Source: Sinomonas atrocyanea
GTDB taxonomy: Bacteria > Actinomycetota > Actinomycetes > Actinomycetales > Micrococcaceae
DNA length: 64,000 nucleotides
Assembly (NCBI RefSeq): GCF_030811715.1
Contig: NZ_JAUSRH010000003.1
Coordinates: 248,001-312,000 of the forward strand
Direction of reading: 5' to 3'
Positions 36,266 through 44,906 of this stretch are shown piece by piece (the stretch's first letter is position 1; each line of letters begins with the position of its first letter). Under the pieces are notes generated by a model, which was not told the DNA's origin, did no database searches, and saw nothing but the letters and a program-made list of their open reading frames with translations. The position numbers were made by a program, and so were the translations under genes.

Positions 36266-36409
36266 GTGCAGCTCACCGAGTACATAGACCTCGTCGAGGA
36301 CCTCGCCTCCGCCGTGCTCAACGGCGAGGACAGCGCGGCCGCGAGCCTGGCCCAGACCGTCAAGTCCGCCGGCCGGGAGGTCCGCACCCGGGCGCGCCAG
36401 ACGGACTGA
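36266..36409 (+). CDS. Small protein of unknown function (47 residues)
   Basis: A short frame from GTG 36266 encoding an acidic-then-basic helical peptide (starts M-Q-L-T-E-Y-I-D-L-V-E-D-L-A). Its composition and GC3 look coding. No ribosome site is visible; GACGAT lies 6 nt before the GTG, a weak match to the leaderless arrangement seen at other genes here. No homologue is recalled. Confidence 0.45.
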   Translation: MQLTEYIDLVEDLASAVLNGEDSAAASLAQTVKSAGREVRTRARQTD

Positions 36410-36482
36410 GGTCCCTAGCCGCACTCCTGGCGGCGGCGCATAGTGGTCTCGACCGACCCTCACCCGGCACGGGAGTGACGCC

Positions 36483-36899
36483 ATGCAAGAAACCCAGCGC
36501 CCCATCGGCTTCCTCCTGCGGACCCTGGACCGGCTGCTCGAGGACCGCTTCGACGAGGCGCTCGAGCGGCACCGGCTCAGCCGGCGCCAGTGGCAGCTCC
36601 TCAACGTCTTGGCCGACACCCAGGCCACGGTCGCCCAGCTCGACGAGGCCATCGCCCCCCTGCTCGAGGACGGCGCGGAGGAGACGAGCGAGCGCCACCT
36701 CGAGCCGCTGCTCGGCGGCGGCCTCGTCGCGGAGAAGGGCGGGGTCTACCGGCTCACCGATCTGGGCCGCATGGAGCTCCACGGTGCGCGGGAGACGGTC
36801 AGCGGCCTGCGCGAGACGACGGTCCGGGGGCTCGAGGACGGCGAGTACGAGCGCACCCTCCGTGCCCTCGAGACCATGATCGACAACCTCTCAGGCTGA
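36483..36899 (+). CDS. MarR-like winged-helix protein
   Basis: A 138-residue protein with a MarR-type layout: an N-terminal helix pair (R-P-I-G-F-L-L-R-T-L-D-R-L-L-E-D), a helix-turn-helix region L-S-R-R-Q-W-Q-L-L-N-V-L-A-D, a wing region G-G-G-L-V-A-E-K-G-G-V-Y-R-L-T-D-L-G and C-terminal dimerisation helices. The ligand and targets are unknown. GGGAGTGACGCC precedes the ATG. The divergent or downstream cupin/hydrolase genes could be targets, but nothing proves it. Confidence 0.75.
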   Translation: MQETQRPIGFLLRTLDRLLEDRFDEALERHRLSRRQWQLLNVLADTQATVAQLDEAIAPLLEDGAEETSERHLEPLLGGGLVAEKGGVYRLTDLGRMELHGARETVSGLRETTVRGLEDGEYERTLRALETMIDNLSG

Positions 36900-36951
36900 G
36901 GCGCGTCCCCAGGGACGGATCGCCGGACGACTGGGTGCCCGGGACGCTGGG

Positions 36952-37533
36952 TCACCACGGCCGGCGGGTGAGGCCGAGGCCGGGCTTGCGCTGGTGCACC
37001 GAGAGGTAGCGCAGCCCCTCAGCGCCGGCGGTGAACTGGCGGCGCGACCGCTTGGGCAGCCACACGAGCGCCCCCGGTTCGAGCGCGACCTCCCCGTCCT
37101 CCGTCGCGAGCGTGCCGGCCCCGGCGATGACATGGAGGAGCACATCGAGGTCGGGCCCCACGTGCTGGCCGATGGTCCCGTGCGGCGGCAGCGCGATCAC
37201 GTTCGAATCGAGGTCCCGGTTCCCCATGGTGAGCCGGAAGACGGCACCCGAGGCGTCGGCGTCGTGCGCCTGCGCGAGGGCGAGCGTGTCCGCGAGCACC
37301 CGCGGCAGGGGAGTGGACGCGGTCCTCGTGACCCGGATCCGCCACACCGGCCCCCGTTCGAGGTACTCCCACGAGGAGGCGCCGTACTGGTCGTCGTCGA
37401 ACTCCGCCCGCAGCGGCCCGGGGTCGAGGTTCGTCACGAGCAGGAACGACTCTCCCACGGCGAGGTTCGCGAACGCCGCGAACACCGCCCGCTTGCGCTC
37501 GGGCTTGGGGATCGGCCTGACGTCGAGGTCCAT
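36952..37533 (-). CDS. DUF2249-cupin protein
   Basis: A 193-residue two-part protein. Residues about 1-75 resemble DUF2249 (D-V-R-P-I-P-K-P-E-R ... L-V-T-N-L-D-P-G-P-L), a domain often tied to nitric-oxide or redox metabolism. Residues about 95-185 form a small cupin (H-G-T-I-G-Q-H-V-G-P-D-L-D-V-L-L-H-V with a later L-E-P-G-A-L-V-W-L-P) that could bind a metal. No ribosome site precedes ATG 37533; TATCCT lies 7 nt upstream, so the mRNA is probably leaderless and divergent from the hydrolase gene. Confidence 0.75.
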   Translation of the reverse strand: MDLDVRPIPKPERKRAVFAAFANLAVGESFLLVTNLDPGPLRAEFDDDQYGASSWEYLERGPVWRIRVTRTASTPLPRVLADTLALAQAHDADASGAVFRLTMGNRDLDSNVIALPPHGTIGQHVGPDLDVLLHVIAGAGTLATEDGEVALEPGALVWLPKRSRRQFTAGAEGLRYLSVHQRKPGLGLTRRPW

Positions 37534-37539
37534 GAAGGG

Positions 37540-37546
37540 CAGGATA
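37540..37546. promoter_or_regulatory. Overlapping divergent -10 elements (bidirectional promoter)
   Basis: CAGGATA contains CAGGAT on the plus strand (6 nt before ATG 37552) and TATCCT on the minus strand (7 nt before ATG 37533). Only 18 nt separate the two start codons, so both genes appear to start transcription from one symmetrical element. Confidence 0.55.
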
Positions 37547-37551
37547 GTCCC

Positions 37552-38220
37552 ATGGCTGACCACGGCGAGCGCCTCACGATCCCTGCACCCGGGACCGACG
37601 TCTCCGGCGTCTACTCGCGGCCGGACGGTGCGGACGCGACCGTCGTCGTGGCGCACGGCGCCGGGGCCGGGATGGACCACCCGTTCATGGTCGCGTACAC
37701 CGAGGCGCTCGACGCGCTCGGGCTGGCGACCCTGAGGTTCAACTTCGCCTACATGGAGGCGGGGAGGAAGCTGCCCGACAGGGCACCGAAGGCGGTCCCC
37801 GTCTGGGCGGCCGCGTTCGAGGAGGCGCGACGTCGCTCCGCCGGGGAGCCGGTGTGGGCCGCGGGGAAGTCGTTCGGCGGCCGCATGGCGTCCCTGGCCG
37901 TGGCCGAGGGCGCCATGGAGCCGGCCGGGCTCGTGTTCCTCGGCTACCCCCTGCATCCGGCCGGAAAGCCCGAGAAGCTGCGCGACGAGCACCTGTACGG
38001 CATCACGTTGCCGATGCTGTTCCTCTCCGGCACCCGCGACGCGCTCGCCGGCGCAGACCTGCTCGAGGGCGTCGTGGCGAGGCTCCCCACGGCCACCCTC
38101 GCATGGCAGGAGGGCGGCGACCACTCCTTCGCGGTCAAGGGCACCAGGCGGACCCCTGCGGAGGTGGTGGCCCCCCTCGCCCGGCAGACGGCCGAGTTCG
38201 TGCGCCGCGGCGCACTCTAG
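37552..38220 (+). CDS. Alpha/beta hydrolase (KANL3/Tex30-like family)
   Basis: A 222-residue hydrolase. The nucleophile elbow is G-K-S-F-G-G-R (Ser at about 104), the acid is in L-S-G-T-R-D-A-L and the His in E-G-G-D-H-S-F. The pattern V-V-A-H-G-A-G-A-G-M-D-H-P-F near residue 35 is typical of the dienelactone-hydrolase-like KANL3/Tex30 group. The substrate is unknown. The ATG lacks a ribosome site and fits a leaderless mRNA. Confidence 0.82.
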   Translation: MADHGERLTIPAPGTDVSGVYSRPDGADATVVVAHGAGAGMDHPFMVAYTEALDALGLATLRFNFAYMEAGRKLPDRAPKAVPVWAAAFEEARRRSAGEPVWAAGKSFGGRMASLAVAEGAMEPAGLVFLGYPLHPAGKPEKLRDEHLYGITLPMLFLSGTRDALAGADLLEGVVARLPTATLAWQEGGDHSFAVKGTRRTPAEVVAPLARQTAEFVRRGAL

Positions 38221-38285
38221 CGGGCCCTGCGCAGCGGTCGCGCGGACCCTTGCGCCGCGGCCGTCCCGGTGGTCCTCTGGGACCT

Positions 38286-39745
38286 GTGGACGAGGAGCTG
38301 CGCTGGAGCGACGGGCTCGCGCAGGCCGAGCTGGTGAGGACCGGGAAGGCGAGCCCCGCTGAGCTCGAGGCCGAGGCCCGCGAACGGATGGGCCTGCTCG
38401 GTCCTGGGCTGAACGCTCTCGTGTGGGAGGCAGCCCCGGGCGGGGCAATCCCGGCCGCGCAGGCGGCCGCGAACGACGCCGGCCTCCCGCCAGCCGCGGC
38501 CGGCGCACCCTTCGTCGGGGTGCCGTTCCTGGTCAAGGACCTCGCGCTCGAGATCGCGGGCACGCCGTTCCGGGAGGGCTCGCGCTGGACCGAGGGCACC
38601 GTCTCGGCGCACACCCAGGAGCTCGCCCTGCGGCACGCCCGCGCCGGGCTCGTGACCGTGGGCAAGACCGCCACCTGCGAGTTCGGCCTCGCCCCGCACT
38701 GCGAGCCGGCGCTCCACGGCCCCGTCCGCAACCCCTGGGACCCCGCGCGCGCGACCTCCGGCTCGAGCGGCGGGTCGGCGGCGGCCGTCGCGGCGGGCAT
38801 CGTGCCGCTGGCCCACGGGGGAGACCTCGGCGGCTCGATCCGGTACCCCGCGGCGTGGTGCGGGGTGTTCGGCTTCAAGCCGAGCCGCGGGCTCGTGCCG
38901 GAGGGTCCCGAGTACGGCGACATCGTGGGCGGCCTCGCCGTGGAGCATGCGCTTACCCGGTCCGTGCGCGACTCGGCCGCGCTGCTCGACGCGGTCGCCG
39001 GACCCGCCCCGGGCGACCCGTACGCCGCTGCCGGCCGCCCCGGCGGCTGTTCCGCGGCGCTCGCAGCCGGGCCGGGGAAGCTGCGGATCGCCGCGACGGC
39101 GAGGCCGCCGGCCAGCCCGTCCATTCGGCCTGGGCGGGGGCGCTCGAGGACACGGTCCGGCTGCTCGCCCGGCTCGGCCACACGGTCGTCGAGGGCGCGC
39201 CGGATCCGCTGGGCCGCGACGGGCACCGCGCGATCCGGGCCGTCTACGGCGCTGCCGCAGCCTGGGTGTGCGCCTACTGGACCCGGCGCACCGGCCGCAG
39301 GCCGTCCGATGAGGAGATCGAGCCGTACACGCGCGCGCTCTTCGAACGGGGCGGCCGGATCGGCGCGGGCGAGTACCTTGCCGGGGTGGAGGAGCTCCAG
39401 CGCTTCGCCCGGCGCGCCGCGGCGTTCTTCGCCGACGTCGACGCCTGGCTCACGCCCACGATGGGCGGCCCCCCGGTGCCGCTGGGGACCCTCACCGGCA
39501 CCGACGAGGATCCACTGCGCGGGGAGGCGGCCGCCGGGGGATTCCTCATGTTCGATGCCGAGTACGCGAACATCACGGGCGGACCGGCCATGAGCGTGCC
39601 CGCGGGCCTGGACAGCGAGGGGCTCCCGCTCGCCGTCGCGTTCCTCGGCCGGCCGGGAGAGGATGGCCGCCTCATGGCTCTCGCCGCGCAGCTCGAGGAG
39701 GCCCGTCCGTGGGCCCACCTGCACCCGCCCGCGCGGGGAGCCTGA
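38286..39745 (+). pseudogene. Amidase-signature enzyme interrupted by a frameshift
   Basis: The first part (GTG 38286 to about 39095) encodes an amidase with the catalytic Lys in F-L-V-K-D-L, the Gly/Ser-rich G-S-S-G-G-S and the nucleophile Ser in G-G-D-L-G-G-S-I-R. From about 39095 the conserved C-terminal part (…D-G-E-A-A-G-Q-P-V-H-S-A-W…, to L-P-L-A-V-A-F-L-G) continues in the -1 frame to 39745. A single missing base within about 39087-39100 would explain this. The two parts together have normal length, so this is either a recent pseudogene or a sequencing error. Uninterrupted, the first frame would run to 39593 with an unrelated tail. Confidence 0.8.
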
Positions 39746-39792
39746 ACGAGGAGTGACGTCGTGTCTGGCCCGCCTCCGCTGGCTGCCCCGGC

Positions 39793-41565
39793 TCAGCTGG
39801 CGGGCGGGCCGAGCGCGGGAGGCTCCTCCCCGCCGTCGTGCTTCCCCGGACCGGCCCGGTCGGCGCGGAGGGTGCGCACCGCCGCGCCCACCGTCGGGTA
39901 GAAATGGTCGACGCCGAACCTCGCCCGGGTGCCGAACCGCACGAGCCTGTCCTTCATCGGCCCCTTCAGCTCGGCGAACACGAGCTCGATGCCACGCCGG
40001 GCAAGCCACTCGTCGAGTTCGATGAGCTCCTCGAGCGCCGTCGTGTCGATCCCCGTGATGGGCTCGGCCGCGAGGACCACGTGGGTCACGGGCCGGCCGG
40101 CCGCCTCGACGAGCGCTCGGACGAAGTCCGTGAGCACCGAGCCGTTTGCGAAGAAGAGCGGCGCATCGAACCGCGCGAGGATCAGGCCGGGGATGCGGGT
40201 GCCCTCGGGGTGGCGCGAGAGGTCGTGGTAGCCGGGCACATCCTGCAGGTGCCCCAGTTCGGCGCGGTACGGGGTGAAGGCGCGCCGCACGAACTCGAGC
40301 AGCGCAAGCCCGATGGCCACGAGGATGCCGGTGAGCACGCCGAGCGTGGTCACCCCCAGGAACGTGGCGGCCATGACCGCGGCCTCACCCCGGCTCATCC
40401 GCGCGAGCCGGATGATCTCGGGCACCTCGACGAGGCCGGCCACGGCCGCGATCACCACCGCGGCGAGCGTCGCCGTCGGGATGTACGCGGTGGCGCCGGG
40501 CGCGAGGAGCATGAACGCGAGCACGAGGGCGGCGGCCACGACGCCTGAGAGCTGGCTGCGGGCTCCCGCCGCCAGCGCCACCGGAGTGCGCGACCCGCTG
40601 GCCGACACCGGGAAGCCGCCGAGGACTCCGGTGACCGCATTCGCCAGCCCGATCGCGCCCAGCTCCCGGTTGCCCGAGACATCACCGCCGTACCGGGCCG
40701 CGAGGCTCTTCGACAGCACGCCCGAGTCCGCGAAGGTCATGAGGGCGATCCCGGCCGCCGGAACCACCAGCGCCACGGCGTCACCCAGGGCGACGCCGAC
40801 GAGGGGCGGGGGCGGCGGCCCTGATGGGAGTGCGCCGGCCACCGCCGTGCGCGCACCCAGCCCGAGGGCCCACGTGGCCACCCCCGACCCCGCGACGGCC
40901 GCGAGCATGCCCACGAGCCGCCACCCGAGCAGCCTGGCCGCGGCGATGACGGCGAGTGACCCGGCACCCACCGCAACCGAGACCGGATTGGCCTCGGGGA
41001 GTGCCGAGGCCAGGGCCACGAGCTCCTCCCAGGGGGTGGCGCCGGAGGCGTGGAGCCCCAGCAGCGTGGCCAGCTGGGACGCGAAGACCACGAGCGCGAG
41101 TCCGCCGAGGTACCCGAGCCGGATCGGCCGCGACAGCAAGTGCGTCACCACCCCCAGCCGGAGGAGCGACCCGGCCACCATGAGCGCTCCCATGAGCAGG
41201 GCCAGGAGGCCCGCGAGTGCGACGGCCCGCTCGGCGCTGCCGGCGGCGAGCGGCAGGACCGATGCCGCAATGAGGGGCGCGAGCGCCGAGTCGGGCCCCA
41301 GGACGAGGACGCGGCTCGGCCCGACGAGCGCGTAGACGGCCATTGGGACCACCGTCGCGTAGAGCCCGGTGACCGGCGGGAGCCCCGCGGCCTGCGCGTA
41401 CGCCATGCCCGCCGGGATGAGGAGCGCGAACAGGCCAGCTCCCGCCACGGCGTCCTCGCGCAGCCAGCGCGGCTCATAGTGCCTCAGCCACGGCGCGAGG
41501 GGAACCCGCCGCAGCAGGCGGCCACCCGGCGCCGCACCGCGCGCACGCCTCCCACCCACGCCCAT
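39793..41565 (-). CDS. SulP family anion transporter with STAS domain
   Basis: A 590-residue SLC26/SulP permease. After a basic N-terminus come about 11-12 membrane helices, with the signature G-L-Y-A-T-V-V-P near residue 60 and G-P-D-S-A-L-A-P. A cytosolic STAS domain occupies about 450-560 (A-P-L-F-F-A-N ... I-D-T-T-A-L-E-E-L). It could move sulfate, bicarbonate or dicarboxylates; the sequence does not decide. No carbonic anhydrase is fused. The start ATG 41565 has no ribosome site; CATCAT lies 6 nt upstream. The far longer open frame upstream overlaps other genes and is not protein-like. Confidence 0.88.
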   Translation of the reverse strand: MGVGGRRARGAAPGGRLLRRVPLAPWLRHYEPRWLREDAVAGAGLFALLIPAGMAYAQAAGLPPVTGLYATVVPMAVYALVGPSRVLVLGPDSALAPLIAASVLPLAAGSAERAVALAGLLALLMGALMVAGSLLRLGVVTHLLSRPIRLGYLGGLALVVFASQLATLLGLHASGATPWEELVALASALPEANPVSVAVGAGSLAVIAAARLLGWRLVGMLAAVAGSGVATWALGLGARTAVAGALPSGPPPPPLVGVALGDAVALVVPAAGIALMTFADSGVLSKSLAARYGGDVSGNRELGAIGLANAVTGVLGGFPVSASGSRTPVALAAGARSQLSGVVAAALVLAFMLLAPGATAYIPTATLAAVVIAAVAGLVEVPEIIRLARMSRGEAAVMAATFLGVTTLGVLTGILVAIGLALLEFVRRAFTPYRAELGHLQDVPGYHDLSRHPEGTRIPGLILARFDAPLFFANGSVLTDFVRALVEAAGRPVTHVVLAAEPITGIDTTALEELIELDEWLARRGIELVFAELKGPMKDRLVRFGTRARFGVDHFYPTVGAAVRTLRADRAGPGKHDGGEEPPALGPPAS

Positions 41566-41610
41566 GGTGGGATGATGCCGCGCCACCGGCCCCGCCGCCA
41601 GTGCCGGTGG

Positions 41611-41616
41611 CAGGAT
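41611..41616 (+). promoter_or_regulatory. -10-like element of a probable leaderless mRNA (FAD oxidoreductase)
   Basis: CAGGAT is followed by GGGAGG and then GTG 41623. The GGGAGG touches the start codon and is too close to serve as a ribosome site. Confidence 0.4.
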
Positions 41617-41622
41617 GGGAGG

Positions 41623-43041
41623 GTGAGCACAGCGATCGTCGTCGGCAGCGGGCCCAACGGTCTCGCCGCGGCCGTGCACCTGGCCGCCCACGGGGTGCGG
41701 GTCCGGGTGCTCGAGGCCGAGGCGGCGATCGGTGGAGGATGCCGCTCCTCCGAGCCGACCCTGCCCGGCGTGGTCGCCGACGACTGCTCGGCCTTCCACC
41801 CCCTGGCCGCTGCGTCCCCGTTCCTCACCGGGCTGGGGCTCGAGGAGCACGGCCTGCGCTGGCGGTGGCCCGAGATCCAGCTCAGCCACCCCCTCGACGG
41901 CGGCCGGGAGGCAGTGCTGTGGCAGGACCTGGCCCGCACCGCCGAGAGGCTCGGCGGGGACGGTCCGGCGTGGGACGCGCTCGTGGGCCGCGCCGCCCGC
42001 GGCTTCGGCACCATCGTCGGGGAGTTCCTCGGCCCGCTGCTCCATGTGCCCCGGCACCCGCTCGCCCTCGCCCGCTTCGGAGCGGACGCCGTCCTCCCGG
42101 CAACGCTCACGGCCCGCCGATGGCGCGGCGAGGAGGCGAGGGCATTGTTCGCCGGCATCGCCGCCCACGCCTTCGCGCCTCTGGATGCCCCCCTGACCAC
42201 GTCCGTGGGGCTCGTGCTGGCCGCGTCCGCGCACGCGGTCGGCTGGCCCGTCGCGGAGGGCGGGTCCGGGGCCATCGCCACCGCGCTCGCGGCCCGGCTC
42301 GCCCGCCTCGGCGGGACCATCGAGACCGCCGCGCCGGTCACCTCGGCCCGCGAGCTCGACGGTGCGGACCTGGTCCTCCTCGACCTCGCCCCCGCCGCCG
42401 CGGCCCGGCTCCTCGCCGGGCGCCTCCCGGCCGGCACGGCGGCGGCCTACTCCCGCTACCGCCACGGCCCCGCGGCCTTCAAGGTCGACTTCGCGATCGA
42501 GGGGGACATCCCGTGGCAGGCGGAGCACTCCCGCCGGGCCGGCACCGTGCACCTCGGCGGCACACTCGAGGAGATCGCGGCGGCCGAGGCGGAGGCGGCC
42601 AGGGGCCGGATGCCGGCCCGGCCGTTCGTCCTCGTGGGGCAGCAGTACCTCGCCGACCCGTCGCGCTCGCGGGACGGCATCAACCCCGTCTGGGCCTACG
42701 CCCACGTCCCGCATGCCTACCCGGGGGACGCCACGGAGGCGCTCACTGCCCAGATCGAGCGGTTCGCGCCCGGCTTCAGAGCAACGATCCGGGCCACGGC
42801 CGTGCGCGGACCGGCTGCCCTCGAGGCCCACAACGCCAACTATGTGGGCGGGGACATCGGCACCGGCGCCACGTCCGGGCTCCAGCTGCTCGCGCGCCCG
42901 CGGCTTGCCGCCGACCCCTATGCGACCGGGGTCCCGGGCGTCTACCTGTGCTCGGCGGCCACCCCGCCCGGGCCGGGGAGCCACGGCATGTCCGGCTACC
43001 GGGCTGCGCAGTCCGCGCTCGGCTGGCTCGCGCGCCGCTAG
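41623..43041 (+). CDS. Phytoene-desaturase-like FAD-dependent oxidoreductase
   Basis: A 472-residue NAD(P)/FAD-binding protein. The N-terminal dinucleotide motif G-S-G-P-N-G-L-A-A-A is followed by E-A-E-A-A-I-G-G-G-C-R-S, and the C-terminal FAD region reads G-V-Y-L-C-S-A-A-T-P-P-G-P-G-S-H-G-M-S-G-Y. This matches the PYROXD2/carotenoid-desaturase-like group. No carotenoid genes are adjacent, so the substrate is unknown. The next gene begins 9 nt downstream with its own -10 overlapping this stop. Confidence 0.85.
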   Translation: MSTAIVVGSGPNGLAAAVHLAAHGVRVRVLEAEAAIGGGCRSSEPTLPGVVADDCSAFHPLAAASPFLTGLGLEEHGLRWRWPEIQLSHPLDGGREAVLWQDLARTAERLGGDGPAWDALVGRAARGFGTIVGEFLGPLLHVPRHPLALARFGADAVLPATLTARRWRGEEARALFAGIAAHAFAPLDAPLTTSVGLVLAASAHAVGWPVAEGGSGAIATALAARLARLGGTIETAAPVTSARELDGADLVLLDLAPAAAARLLAGRLPAGTAAAYSRYRHGPAAFKVDFAIEGDIPWQAEHSRRAGTVHLGGTLEEIAAAEAEAARGRMPARPFVLVGQQYLADPSRSRDGINPVWAYAHVPHAYPGDATEALTAQIERFAPGFRATIRATAVRGPAALEAHNANYVGGDIGTGATSGLQLLARPRLAADPYATGVPGVYLCSAATPPGPGSHGMSGYRAAQSALGWLARR

Positions 43042-43044
43042 GGT
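43039..43044 (+). promoter_or_regulatory. -10 element of a probable leaderless mRNA (methyltransferase)
   Basis: TAGGGT, overlapping the TAG stop of the preceding gene, is followed by 6 nt and then GTG 43051. Confidence 0.5.
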
Positions 43045-43050
43045 GGACGG

Positions 43051-44283
43051 GTGCACGACCCACGCAGGCCCGCCTTCCCCTTCGACGAGCTCCGACGCCG
43101 CCCGGATGTCGAGGCGCCGAACCTGTTGGCCTTCGACGCGACCGACCGGCTCCTCGGGGCCCGCGGCGTCGACCAGGCCGAGGCCCGCGGACTCGCCGGG
43201 CGGGACATCGCCGTGATCGGCGACGCCTACGGTGCGGTCACGCTCCAGCTCGCCTCCGCCGGGCTCACCGGAGTCCGGGTCCACCAGGACCTCGTGACCG
43301 GCCGGGCGGCGCTCGCAGGGAACGCCGCGGCGCTCGGACTCACCGGCACCTACGTGGGGCACGAGCTGGACTCGGGCCTGCTCTCCGGCGCCCGGCTGGT
43401 CCTCGCCCAGCTGCCGCGGGGACTCGCGGAGCTCGAGGAGCTCGCCGACGCAGTCGCCCGCTGGGCGGCCGACGACGTCGTGCTGGTCGCGGGCGGGCGG
43501 GTCAAGCACATGACGCTCGCCATGAACGGCGTCCTCGGCGCCCGCTTCACCGAGGTCGGCGCCGAGCTCGCGGTCCAGAAGTCCCGGCTGCTGACAGCCG
43601 CCGGCCCGCGGCCCGTGCCGGAGCACCCGCCGTTCCCGGTGTGCGCTGCGCACGACGACGTGGGCCTGACCCTGTGCGCGTTCGGAGGCGCCTTCGCGGG
43701 ACCGCGTCTCGACGTGGGCACGCGCTTCCTGCTCGACTTCCTCGACCGCATGCCCGGCGGCCCCGGGAGCACCGTGGTGGACCTCGGCTGCGGCACCGGC
43801 GCCCTCGCCGCCGCCTACACTCTGCGCCACCCCGGCGCGCGCGTCGTGGCCACGGACCGCTCGGCCGCGGCGGTCCGTTCGGCGCGCGCCACGATGGAGG
43901 CGAACGGCGTGGCCGGGCGCGTCGCCGTCGAGCACGACGACGCCGGCGGGTCGCTTCCCGAGGCGTCCGCCGACGTCGTGCTCCTCAACCCGCCGTTCCA
44001 TCTGGGGGCCAGCGTGCACGCCGGGGCCGGGATCAAGCTCATCGACGCCGCCGGCAGGCTGCTGGCGCCCGGCGGCGAGCTGTGGTGCGTGGCCAACAGC
44101 CACCTCGGCTACCGGGCCGCGCTGCAGGCGGCCGTGGGCAGGACGGAGGTGGCGGGGCGCAACCGGAAGTTCACCGTGACGCGTTCGGTGCGGCGGCACG
44201 CGCGCGGCGCCGCGCCCACCGACACCCGGGCACAAGGCCCTTCTCGCGCTCCCGCCCCGGGCGTACCGTCGGAAGGACCATGA
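43051..44283 (+). CDS. RlmG/RsmC-like rRNA methyltransferase
   Basis: A 410-residue class I methyltransferase with the duplicated layout of RsmC/RlmG. A degenerate N-terminal domain (about 1-200) is followed by a C-terminal catalytic domain with the SAM motif V-V-D-L-G-C-G-T-G-A-L (about 245-255) and the catalytic N-P-P-F-H (about 312-316), typical of guanine-N2 rRNA methylation. The exact rRNA target cannot be decided. The last 30 residues are low-complexity. Its stop overlaps the next ATG (ATGA). Confidence 0.85.
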   Translation: MHDPRRPAFPFDELRRRPDVEAPNLLAFDATDRLLGARGVDQAEARGLAGRDIAVIGDAYGAVTLQLASAGLTGVRVHQDLVTGRAALAGNAAALGLTGTYVGHELDSGLLSGARLVLAQLPRGLAELEELADAVARWAADDVVLVAGGRVKHMTLAMNGVLGARFTEVGAELAVQKSRLLTAAGPRPVPEHPPFPVCAAHDDVGLTLCAFGGAFAGPRLDVGTRFLLDFLDRMPGGPGSTVVDLGCGTGALAAAYTLRHPGARVVATDRSAAAVRSARATMEANGVAGRVAVEHDDAGGSLPEASADVVLLNPPFHLGASVHAGAGIKLIDAAGRLLAPGGELWCVANSHLGYRAALQAAVGRTEVAGRNRKFTVTRSVRRHARGAAPTDTRAQGPSRAPAPGVPSEGP

Positions 44284-44888
44284 CCGAACAGCAGCCCTAC
44301 GAGCTCCTCCGCCGCTACGCGGACTTCGAGCTGCGTCGTTACCCCGCCCACACCGTGGCGGAGGTAGAGGTGAACGCGTCCTTCGACCGGGCGGGCAACG
44401 CTGCCTTCCGCCACCTCTTCAACTACATCAGCGGCAACAACACCGCCCGGCAGTCCCTGGCCATGACCGCGCCCGTGGTGCAGGAAGCCGCGTCCGGCCG
44501 GCCGCCGTCGCAGAAGGTGGCGATGACGGCCCCGGTGCTCCAGAGCGGGCCGCTGGACGCCTCCGCCTCCGGCAGCGGCGGTGGGGGCGAGGACGCCTAT
44601 GTGGTCGCGTTCGTGCTCCCCGCCGGCATGACGGAGGAGTCTGCCCCCGTGCCCGCCGACCCGCGCGTGCGGATCCGGACCGTGCCCGGTTCCACGGCTG
44701 CCGTGCTGCGCTTCTCCGGCCGCGGGTCCGCTTCGGCGTTCGCCAAGCGCAGCCGGCAGCTGCAGGACGCCCTGGCCGCGGCGGGCCTGGAGCCCTCGGG
44801 GGCGCCCCGGTTCGCACGGTTCGACCCGCCGTTCAAGCCCTTCTTCCTCCGCCGCAACGAGGTCGTGCAGGACGTGGCGCGGCCCTAG
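44280..44888 (+). CDS. SOUL-type heme-binding protein
   Basis: A 202-residue SOUL/HBP-family protein: Y-E-L-L-R-R-Y-A-D-F-E-L-R-R-Y near the N-terminus, F-N-Y-I-S-G-N-N, two M-T-A-P-V repeats and a C-terminal R-N-E-V. A Gly/Ser insertion lies at about 95-103. Family members bind heme or porphyrins, but the axial His is not well conserved and the cellular role is unclear. GGAAGGA precedes the ATG, and the gene overlaps the methyltransferase by 4 nt. Confidence 0.88.
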   Translation: MTEQQPYELLRRYADFELRRYPAHTVAEVEVNASFDRAGNAAFRHLFNYISGNNTARQSLAMTAPVVQEAASGRPPSQKVAMTAPVLQSGPLDASASGSGGGGEDAYVVAFVLPAGMTEESAPVPADPRVRIRTVPGSTAAVLRFSGRGSASAFAKRSRQLQDALAAAGLEPSGAPRFARFDPPFKPFFLRRNEVVQDVARP

Positions 44889-44906
44889 GGGCCAGCAGGA
44901 CCGCCC

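Noticed and set aside
39793-44235. A 1480-codon minus-strand frame
   Set aside because: Codons upstream of ATG 41565 lie opposite the FAD oxidoreductase and methyltransferase genes and have a low-complexity, non-protein-like composition. Only the SulP part is real.
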